DNA of 64,000 bases from Bacteroidales bacterium. Lineage in GTDB: Bacteria; Bacteroidota; Bacteroidia; Bacteroidales; UBA4181. The stretch is taken from contig JAFWVY010000050.1 in the NCBI GenBank assembly GCA_017523725.1, forward strand, positions 1 through 64,000, read 5' to 3'. The notes under the pieces were generated by a model. The model was not told the DNA's origin and ran no database searches. It worked only from the letters and a program-made list of their open reading frames with translations. Below are positions 54,740-61,780 of the stretch, one piece after another; the stretch's first letter is position 1, and every line of letters starts with the position of its first letter. The position numbers were made by a program, and so were the translations under genes.

Positions 54740-55609
54740 GTGGACTATAGCCGTAAGCACCTGATTATCATAGCCGGTCCGACAGCAGTCGGCAAAACCG
54801 CCTATGCCATCCGGACCGCCTTGGAGCACCGGACCGAAATCATTTCATGCGATTCCCGGCAGATGTACCGTGAGATGCGCATCGGCACGGCCGTGCCGAG
54901 TCCCGGAGAACTGGCCGCCGTCCCGCATCATTTCATAGGGAACCTTTCCGTCAGCGACTACTATAACGCCAGCCGTTTCGAGACCGATGCACTCCAGTTG
55001 CTTGACGACCTTTTCACCCGTCACGACACCGTCGTCATGTGCGGTGGTTCAGGCCTGTACATCCAGGCTTTGTGGCACGGCATGGACGAATTCCCGGAAA
55101 TCGATCCGGAAGTGCGCCGGCAGGTACTCGGGATTCTGGCACAGGAAGGTCTGCCCCGGCTCCGCCGCGAATTGAAACTCGCCGATCCGGCCTACTACGC
55201 GCGGGTGGACCTGCGCAATACCCAGCGCATTGTCCGGGCGGTGGAAACTTTCCGGCAGACGGGCCGTCCCTACTCCTCGTTCCTGACCGAACACCGGCAA
55301 ATACGACCCTTCAAGATCACAGGTCTGGTTCTCAACCGGCCACGGGCCATCCTCTACGACCGTATCGACCGGCGGGTAGACGTCATGATGGCAGACGGAC
55401 TGCAGGAAGAAGCCCGGCAATTGTATCCTTACCGACATCTCAACGCGCTCCAGACCGTGGGCTACAAAGAACTGTTCGATTACTTTGACGGAAAGTGCAC
55501 ACTGGAACAGGCCGTCACCAACATCAAATGCCACACCCGCCGCTATGCCAAACGGCAGCTATCATGGTTCGCAAGGGATCCTGAATGGGAATGGATCGAA
55601 ATGGAATAG
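54740..55609 (+). CDS. miaA: tRNA dimethylallyltransferase (MiaA)
   Basis: Transfers dimethylallyl to A37 of tRNAs reading UNN codons. 289 residues. P-loop IIAGPTAVGKTAYAI, ISCDSRQMYREMRIGTAVPS, VMCGGSGLYIQAL, LTGLVLNRPRA-like region and RYAKRQLSWF identify the family. No suitable ATG precedes the P-loop; the GTG at 54740 (GTG GAC TAT), 10 bases after the ispF stop, is the likely start. ATG at 54701 would overlap ispF. The end is 9 bases from the convergent cinA stop. Confidence 0.92.
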   Translation: MDYSRKHLIIIAGPTAVGKTAYAIRTALEHRTEIISCDSRQMYREMRIGTAVPSPGELAAVPHHFIGNLSVSDYYNASRFETDALQLLDDLFTRHDTVVMCGGSGLYIQALWHGMDEFPEIDPEVRRQVLGILAQEGLPRLRRELKLADPAYYARVDLRNTQRIVRAVETFRQTGRPYSSFLTEHRQIRPFKITGLVLNRPRAILYDRIDRRVDVMMADGLQEEARQLYPYRHLNALQTVGYKELFDYFDGKCTLEQAVTNIKCHTRRYAKRQLSWFARDPEWEWIEME

Positions 55610-55618
55610 ACAATCCGC

Positions 55619-56866
55619 TCAATGCTGCGGCATCACACCGAGCAACATCCTGAGTGCTTCATTGGAAGCCCGTTCCACGATGGACTGACGGTCCAGATCA
55701 GGCGGAAAATGGAAGCAGCGCGCCACGATATCTTCGGGCGATGCCGCAGCAATCCACACCGTCCCGACCGGTTTATCGGGCGTACCGCCGTCCGGACCTG
55801 CGATGCCCGAAATCGCAACGGCATAGCCAGTCTGCAGCAACTGCCGGACACCGGCCGCCATTTCCAGCACGGTTTCCCGGCTGACGGCGCCATGCATCTC
55901 GAGCGTTTCGGGAGACACATGCAGCACCTCCGTCTTCACCCGGTTGCTGTACGCCACGACCGAACCCGCAAAATACCGGGAGCTGCCCGGCACCGACGTG
56001 ATACGCCGTGCCACGTTGCCGCCCGTGCAACTTTCCGCCGTAGCCAGCATCGCATGATGTGCCAGCAGGTGTAGTCCGACGATTTCTTCCAGGCGCTGGA
56101 CATCTTCGCCCAGCAGATAAGACTCCAACAAGGGCCGGAGCTTCGCCAGCTGCGCCTCGGCGGCCTCTTCCACAGGCTCATCCTTGGATCCTTTGGCCGT
56201 CAGCCGCAAACGGAGCACGCCAGCATCCGGCAGATAAGCCAGTTTCATGTTCGCCGGGAGCTGGTCTTCCCAAGCCGACAGCACCAGGGCCAGACGCGAC
56301 TCCGGAATGCCGGCCAGCACGAGCGTCCGGTGTACGATGCGCTGCGTCACAAGACGCGACACAATCCGGGGCAGCACCTCCTGCTGCATCATGCGCGACA
56401 TTTCGTGCGGGACGCCGGGCATGGACACATACACCACGCCGTCCTGCTCGTACCACATGCCTGGTGCACTGCCGCAGGCGTTCGGCAACACCTCGGCGCG
56501 GCTGGGTACCCAGGCCTGCCGCTCGTTCAGCGCATTCATCTCCAGATGGCGTTCCGCCAGGAAACGCTCCACATTCCGGTACGAGGCCTCGTCGCGCACC
56601 AAATTGTCATGCCAATATTCCGCCAGCGTGGATTTGGTAATGTCATCCCGGGTAGGACCGAGTCCGCCCGTCAGCAGCACCAGATCGGCCTCGGCCGAAA
56701 CGCTGCGAAGCGTCGAGACGATCTGTTCGCGCGTGTCGCCGATGGTTATCTTTTCATGCACATCCACCCCGATGCGCGCCAGCATCTGCGCCATCGCCGC
56801 CGAGTTGGTGTCAACGACCTGGCCGATGAGCAGTTCATCGCCTATCGTGATAATATCGCACTTCAT
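55619..56866 (-). CDS. cinA: CinA-like nicotinamide-nucleotide amidohydrolase
   Basis: A 415-residue two-domain protein. The N-terminal MoCF-like domain (1-170; ITIGDELLIGQVVDTNSA, LLTGGLGPTRDDITK) and the C-terminal CinA amidase (about 255-415; HAMLATAESCTGGNVARRIT, AVAISGIAGPDGG, GTVWIA) are complete. The family hydrolyses NMN to nicotinate mononucleotide and pyridine-nucleotide by-products, recycling NAD; the competence role named in CinA is not implied here. It begins 2 bases after the preceding gene and closes a yebC-PorT-like-cinA operon. Confidence 0.92.
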   Translation of the reverse strand: MKCDIITIGDELLIGQVVDTNSAAMAQMLARIGVDVHEKITIGDTREQIVSTLRSVSAEADLVLLTGGLGPTRDDITKSTLAEYWHDNLVRDEASYRNVERFLAERHLEMNALNERQAWVPSRAEVLPNACGSAPGMWYEQDGVVYVSMPGVPHEMSRMMQQEVLPRIVSRLVTQRIVHRTLVLAGIPESRLALVLSAWEDQLPANMKLAYLPDAGVLRLRLTAKGSKDEPVEEAAEAQLAKLRPLLESYLLGEDVQRLEEIVGLHLLAHHAMLATAESCTGGNVARRITSVPGSSRYFAGSVVAYSNRVKTEVLHVSPETLEMHGAVSRETVLEMAAGVRQLLQTGYAVAISGIAGPDGGTPDKPVGTVWIAAASPEDIVARCFHFPPDLDRQSIVERASNEALRMLLGVMPQH

Positions 56867-56868
56867 GT

Positions 56869-57780
56869 CTACTTGAAGCGCCGGCCGACCGTAAAGGTGA
56901 ACACACTGTTCTTCACCGTGAAATGCGTCTCGCCCTCCATATACGTCTGCGTCGGTTTGATGTCGGACAGACTCCGTTCATAACCGACCTGGAAGAAGAA
57001 AGAACCCGAGGTCTGGTAACCCAGCCGGCAAGCCGCGCCGAAATCGTAATTGTGGTACACGTTGTAATAGAACGGCGGATTCTCCTTTTTGTTATAGCGG
57101 TTCTGTTCCATGTCGAACGTATGGCTGTAAACGCCATAGCTGACATAGGGGCCGAGACCGGCGAAAAGATATCCGGCCGGCAGCTGCAGCTTGGCCTCGA
57201 ACAGCACCGGCACATGCAGGTAGAGCAGCAGGTCGTTACGGTGCATATCCCGCAGTTCGTAAACATCCACACCATGTCCATCATCGTAGTTCTCGTCGTC
57301 GGGATCGAGTTCATCCACCCCGTACTGGGAATCCTTGTAATTGTACTTGCCACCCTTTATGGCCAGCTGGATTTCAGGCACCACCGAGAAACGGTCGTTC
57401 AGCGGCCGCTCGACAAACACACCGATATGCGCACCCGGACGGGCTGTCGGAGTAATACCGTCGTCCACGTATGATGCGATGGAGAAACCGAGGAAATAGC
57501 CGTACGGCACCTTGATGTCCGGCGGGGTCCGGCGACGGAGTTCGGAAGACGTGACAACCTCGACCGATTCCTGCGTTTTCCGACGGATGTCAGCCGCATC
57601 GATCAGATGGATGGTCTGGTCGGTGGACATGATCTTGATATCACCTTCGGGACTCTCTTCGACAATGCGTCCCCGGATGATTTTTCCGTTGGTCATATAG
57701 ACAACGTCCTCGGTCCGCTGGGCGTACAGTACGCCTGCCACACAGCAAACGATAATACTGAGAATGAGTTTCTTGATCAT
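56869..57780 (-). CDS. PorT-like outer-membrane beta-barrel protein
   Basis: A 303-residue protein with a signal peptide (MIKKLILSIIVCCVAGVLYA), an N-terminal beta-rich domain (VYMTNGKIIRGRIVEESPEGDIKIM, about 22-75) seen in other Bacteroidota envelope proteins, and a C-terminal eight-stranded barrel-like region (IGVFVERPLNDRFSVVPE, LPAGYLFAGLGPYVSYG, FFFQVGYERSLSDI). Function unknown; 'PorT-like' describes fold, not a T9SS role. The longer ATG at 57837 overlaps yebC and is rejected. Confidence 0.83.
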   Translation of the reverse strand: MIKKLILSIIVCCVAGVLYAQRTEDVVYMTNGKIIRGRIVEESPEGDIKIMSTDQTIHLIDAADIRRKTQESVEVVTSSELRRRTPPDIKVPYGYFLGFSIASYVDDGITPTARPGAHIGVFVERPLNDRFSVVPEIQLAIKGGKYNYKDSQYGVDELDPDDENYDDGHGVDVYELRDMHRNDLLLYLHVPVLFEAKLQLPAGYLFAGLGPYVSYGVYSHTFDMEQNRYNKKENPPFYYNVYHNYDFGAACRLGYQTSGSFFFQVGYERSLSDIKPTQTYMEGETHFTVKNSVFTFTVGRRFK

Positions 57781-57796
57781 ATGTTTTCTTTTTTTG

Positions 57797-58519
57797 TTAT
57801 TCTTCCTGGCGCATGTTGTGGAAGATGTTCTGCACATCTTCGTCCTCTTCCAGTTTCTGGAGCAATTTGTCGATTTCCGCCGCCTGCCCGGCCGTCACAT
57901 CCTTGAAATCGGCCGGAATTCTTTCGAATTCGCCGCTGGTGATGAAGAAATCGTGGTCTTCGAGGTATTTCTGTATTTTGCCGTACGATTCGAACGCACC
58001 GTAAATCACGGTTTCGTCCCCGTCGCTGAAAAGTTCGTCCGCACCGTAGTCTATCAGATCCAGTTCCAGTTCCTCCAGGTCGACCTCCGGTTTTGTACGG
58101 ACGCGGAACACGCACTTGCGCTCGAACATGAAGTCCAGCGAGCCGATGTTGCCCAACGTGCCGCCGTAATGGGTGAAATAACTGCGCACGTTGGCCACCG
58201 TCCGGGTCGTATTGTTGGTCACCGTTTCCACGACGATAGCCACGCCATAAGGCCCGTAACCACTGTACGCCACCTCTTTATAGTCGGCCGAAGCATCTTT
58301 GTCCGTCGCTTTGCGGATGGCACGCTCCACATTCTCCTTGGGCATGGCCGCAGCCTTGGCCATCTGCAGCAGCACGCGCAGCCGCGGGTTGGCCACCGGG
58401 TCGGTTCCGCCGGATTTGACCGCCAACGTAATATCCTTGCCGATCCTCGTGAACGTCCGCGCCATGTTGCCCCAGCGCTTCAGTTTGCGTGCCTTGCGAT
58501 ATTCAAATGCTCGTCCCAT
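57797..58519 (-). CDS. yebC: YebC/PmpR-family protein (TACO1-like)
   Basis: A 240-residue protein of the YebC family, formerly called transcriptional regulators and now tied to translation of difficult sequences as well. Landmarks: MGRAFEYRKARKLKRWGNMAR at the start, GGTDPVANPRLRVLLQMAKAAAMPKENVERAI, YGPYGVAIVVE and an acidic C-terminus. The ATG at 58519 lies just after a -7 box (58544-58551) and matches the family start; an ATG 99 bases upstream lies beyond the promoter. Confidence 0.94.
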   Translation of the reverse strand: MGRAFEYRKARKLKRWGNMARTFTRIGKDITLAVKSGGTDPVANPRLRVLLQMAKAAAMPKENVERAIRKATDKDASADYKEVAYSGYGPYGVAIVVETVTNNTTRTVANVRSYFTHYGGTLGNIGSLDFMFERKCVFRVRTKPEVDLEELELDLIDYGADELFSDGDETVIYGAFESYGKIQKYLEDHDFFITSGEFERIPADFKDVTAGQAAEIDKLLQKLEEDEDVQNIFHNMRQEE

Positions 58520-58543
58520 ACCATTCCTCACTTTGTGAATGGA

Positions 58544-58551
58544 CAAAGATA
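58544..58551 (-). promoter_or_regulatory. -7 box of the yebC operon
   Basis: Reverse strand TATCTTTG with a possible TTG 22 bases upstream; the leader to the ATG at 58519 is about 18 nt. Confidence 0.5.
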
Positions 58552-58616
58552 AGCCATTCGGCACAATTCCAGACAACTTCGGAAGTTTTTTTCGTTGCAC
58601 GACCAGACGGACGGAC

Positions 58617-58647
58617 ATAAAAAAACCGGACCGTCGTAACGATCCGG
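58617..58647 (-). terminator. Rho-independent terminator after the DUF4476 gene
   Basis: Reverse strand CCGGATCGT and ACGGTCCGG (one G-U) form a 9-base stem with a TACG loop followed by a T-run, 25 bases past the stop at 58672. Confidence 0.85.
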
Positions 58648-58671
58648 CTCTTCCGGGCGGAAAACGTCCGG

Positions 58672-59235
58672 TTATCTGCGCACCACCCAGTCCATCAGCC
58701 GGTCGTAGCCGGTCTGGAAGGTGAATGCCACCCTGAGCCGCGGATAATGTTGCCGGTCGGGGCAGTAAGTGTAAGCATATTTGAGGAGTTCCAGCCGGTC
58801 GCTGTCGAAGGCAAGTTCGGCAGCCAACCGCACCAGATCGGTTGTCCGTACGCCATAGAGACGCACATACCGCTGCGCCCTTTCGAGACGGAGCAATTCA
58901 GAACGTTCCTGACGCAGAATGCGGATCATCGCATCCACCTGGGTGGGTGTGGCCAGCGGCACGGCCGTCACATGCGGACGCGGAGCCGGCACGACAGCCG
59001 GGACCGGAGGCGGCGGAGGAACCGGAGGAACCGGACGGACTACGGGCCGGGGAGTCGGAGGCATATCGGGACGGACTACGATACGAACCTCGGGACGGGG
59101 TGCAGGACGGGGTGCAACCACCGCCGACACCGTCACACGGGGACCATTGTTTCTCGGAAGAGTTCTGCTGTCTGCGGCCTGTGCCCACAGTCCGATGCAG
59201 CAGATACTGCAAATCAGGCAAGCATATCTTTTCAT
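58672..59235 (-). CDS. DUF4476 domain protein with proline-rich linker
   Basis: A 187-residue protein with a signal peptide (MKRYACLICSICCIGLWAQA), a Pro/Val/Arg-rich linker (about 30-95, RPVPPVPPPPPVPAVVP) and a C-terminal DUF4476-like helical domain (AFDSDRLELLKYAYTYCPD ... AFTFQTGYDRLMDWV). The family is common in Bacteroidota and has no function. The long Pro linker suggests a periplasmic spacer. An ATG 105 bases upstream is rejected because the signal peptide starts here. It has its own terminator. Confidence 0.8.
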   Translation of the reverse strand: MKRYACLICSICCIGLWAQAADSRTLPRNNGPRVTVSAVVAPRPAPRPEVRIVVRPDMPPTPRPVVRPVPPVPPPPPVPAVVPAPRPHVTAVPLATPTQVDAMIRILRQERSELLRLERAQRYVRLYGVRTTDLVRLAAELAFDSDRLELLKYAYTYCPDRQHYPRLRVAFTFQTGYDRLMDWVVRR

Positions 59236-59411
59236 GGCTTTCAGATTAAGAGGATTAAAACTGCATCGCCGGAGGCGGGTCGGCCATAAAACCTTGCGCC
59301 GGGCACCCGATGCGGTCCTGCACGAAAGCAAGTCCGTCAAGGTGAATGCAAAAACAATGCATTTCTTACCTCAAAAACCTAAAAAAAAGAAAAAAAAGCG
59401 GGCGATGCTCT

Positions 59412-61697
59412 TTACCTGACACTGAAATGCCGTGTCAGTTCGTAGCCCTGTTCATCGACGACGGACAGCGTATAATCGCCCGGCAACGCCGACACGGCCA
59501 GCCGGTGTTCGCCGGCCGTACAGCCCATATAGCGGCCGTTGAGGTGATAGTACAGCACTGCAGAGGGCTGACTGTGCACGGCACGGACCACGAGCTCGCC
59601 CGGCCGGCCGTCGCCCTGGAGCGGCAGGATGACGGTCGATCCCTCCTGAGGATAGATGATGGACACCGGCAGATCGGACACCGACGGCACCGCCCCGGGA
59701 TGCACCGGCGGCAACGGCCGGTAATCGCTGTGTCGCTGCCGGTAATACCAGGCTTCGGCCGGGGGCAGCACAAACCAGACTTCCCGGCGGATGTCGCGGG
59801 CGGACACGACCGATGTATTCACCCGGTACGACGCATCGCTGTTGAGTGTCACCTCCACATGGAACGGACAGACCGGCACCTGCGTCCCCTGCCGCGGCAG
59901 CATCCGGAAGACCGGATGCGGGCATAAGGGAGATGCCGCATAGCCACTTTCAGTACAGACAGCCACTTCCACCATATCGTCCAGAGGTTCCCTGAACCAG
60001 GCCGTGGCAGGCAGATGGCGGAACGCATCGAAGAGGAGCGGCGCCGCATCGTGGATGCCGGTCATGTCCGGCCGGCCCTCACCTGACGCGTTGCCGACCC
60101 ATACCCCGACCGCATAATCCGGCGTCACGCCTACCGCCCAGGCACCCCGGTTGCCGAAACTGGTGCCGGTCTTCCACGCGACACGGCGCGACGACCCGAA
60201 CATTTCCCAATCGGATTCTTCCTCGGGCCGGTTGAGCTGCGCGAGCGATGACAGTGTCAGATACAACGCTCCCGCAGAAAAAGGATAGGCGGACGTATCG
60301 GCTGCGGACGGCACATGCCGGTTCAGCCGGTCGGCCATGCGGGCATAGACGTGGGTGATGTCCCATAGGGTACATTCAGCGCCACCGAGGATCAGAGCCA
60401 GACCATAATGGGAAGCCGGAAAGTTCAGCGTAGAGACGCCGAGTTTCCCGAGCAGGGAATGGAAACGCTCGTAACCATACTGTTGCAGCATCCTGGCGGA
60501 AGGCACGTTCAGCGAACGTTCGAGCACACGGTGGGCCGGCACGGCGCCGTCAAAGGTTTTGTTGAAATTCTGTGGCGAAAAACCGTCGTGATAAAACGGG
60601 ATGTCAGGCACCAGCATATCAGGCGTCAGAGACCCTTCCTCCAGCATAGCCGCGTACAACAGCGGTTTCAGCAGGCTTCCGCTCGACCGCGGGGCCCGGA
60701 CAATGTCGACATGCGGGCTGTAGGCCGACGGCAGTAACGGCACGTTGCCGATGTAGGCCAGCACATCCTGCGTGTGCACATCAAGCACCAACATGCACAG
60801 GTTATGGACATGGTTAGCCGCTTCGCGGGCGGCATAACGTACGGCCAGCGCCTGCAGACTCTCCTGCAGGGAGGCGTCCACAGCGCTGTGCACGGACTCC
60901 CCGGGACGGATCTTTGCCATATACTCCAGCAGGTGCGGCGCCGCTGCCGGCATATCGGCCGGGCGATCGGGCAGCGGCTCGGCCTTGGCAGTCCGGAGCG
61001 TTTCCTCCGAAATACTGCCGGCCGCATACAACCGGTCTAGCAGCCGGTCGCGCTTCCGCTGCAATTGCTCCCGGTTTTTCGACGGATGCACCAGCGAGGG
61101 AGCATTGGGAAGTACGGCCAGCATGGCCGACTCGGCCCACGAAAGGTGGTCGGCATCCCGGCCGAAATAGCGCCAGGCGGCCGCATCAATGCCCACCACA
61201 TTCCCGCCGAAAGGCGCATGCGAGGCGTACAGCGCGAGAATCTCCCGCTTTGAATAATGCACTTCCAGACGCAACGCCAACAGGCATTCCTTCAGTTTCT
61301 CCGCAACGGTCCGGGGGGCTTCCGGCCGGGACAGCCGCACCACCTGCATGGACAGCGTACTGCCGCCGCTGACCACCCTGCCGGCCCGCAGATTGCGGAA
61401 TAAGGCGCGTCCCATGGCCAGCGGATCGACGCCGGGATGAAGATAGAACCGATGATCCTCGAAACGGACAACGGCCTCGGCGAATTTCCCGGGCACCACA
61501 GTCCTGGGCGGAAACCGCCACTGTCCGTCGGGGGCCGTCCGGGCCCCGAGCAGCGTGCCGTCGGCGGCATAGAGCACCGTGGAATAAGGCTGCCGGAACA
61601 CATGGAAAGGCCACAGCAGCCACACCCCGGCAGATATCAGGAAGAAGGCTGATATCCAGCAGACTGCACGTCGGCGGTTAAAGGTCGTTTTTTTCAT
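59412..61697 (-). CDS. pbpC: Penicillin-binding protein 1C (PbpC), bifunctional
   Basis: A 761-residue peptidoglycan glycosyltransferase and transpeptidase with one N-terminal membrane segment. The GT51 motif is EDHRFYLHPGVDP near residue 78; the transpeptidase motifs are SLLK (near 341, in SSGSLLKP), SLN (in LERSLNVPSA) and KTG (near 509, AWKTGTSFG); a BiPBP_C domain follows. The ATG at 61697 (MKKTTFNRRRAVCW) is preferred over 61829, which lies beyond the promoter box and overlaps the divergent gene. PBP1C is characteristically linked to alpha-2-macroglobulin, as here. Confidence 0.95.
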   Translation of the reverse strand: MKKTTFNRRRAVCWISAFFLISAGVWLLWPFHVFRQPYSTVLYAADGTLLGARTAPDGQWRFPPRTVVPGKFAEAVVRFEDHRFYLHPGVDPLAMGRALFRNLRAGRVVSGGSTLSMQVVRLSRPEAPRTVAEKLKECLLALRLEVHYSKREILALYASHAPFGGNVVGIDAAAWRYFGRDADHLSWAESAMLAVLPNAPSLVHPSKNREQLQRKRDRLLDRLYAAGSISEETLRTAKAEPLPDRPADMPAAAPHLLEYMAKIRPGESVHSAVDASLQESLQALAVRYAAREAANHVHNLCMLVLDVHTQDVLAYIGNVPLLPSAYSPHVDIVRAPRSSGSLLKPLLYAAMLEEGSLTPDMLVPDIPFYHDGFSPQNFNKTFDGAVPAHRVLERSLNVPSARMLQQYGYERFHSLLGKLGVSTLNFPASHYGLALILGGAECTLWDITHVYARMADRLNRHVPSAADTSAYPFSAGALYLTLSSLAQLNRPEEESDWEMFGSSRRVAWKTGTSFGNRGAWAVGVTPDYAVGVWVGNASGEGRPDMTGIHDAAPLLFDAFRHLPATAWFREPLDDMVEVAVCTESGYAASPLCPHPVFRMLPRQGTQVPVCPFHVEVTLNSDASYRVNTSVVSARDIRREVWFVLPPAEAWYYRQRHSDYRPLPPVHPGAVPSVSDLPVSIIYPQEGSTVILPLQGDGRPGELVVRAVHSQPSAVLYYHLNGRYMGCTAGEHRLAVSALPGDYTLSVVDEQGYELTRHFSVR

Positions 61698-61739
61698 CTT
61701 TTTCCAGGAAAGCCGGGGCGCTCGTCTCCCTTTATGCGT

Positions 61740-61761
61740 TAAATTTGCATCATCAAAGATA
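61740..61761. promoter_or_regulatory. Overlapping divergent -7 boxes for pbpC and the macroglobulin gene
   Basis: Forward TAAATTTG (61740-61747) faces the macroglobulin gene; reverse TATCTTTG (61761-61754) faces pbpC. They are six bases apart, so the two start sites should overlap and polymerases exclude one another. Neither has a clear -33 TTTG. Confidence 0.5.
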
Positions 61762-61780
61762 ACGCTTAATCCGACAAAAC

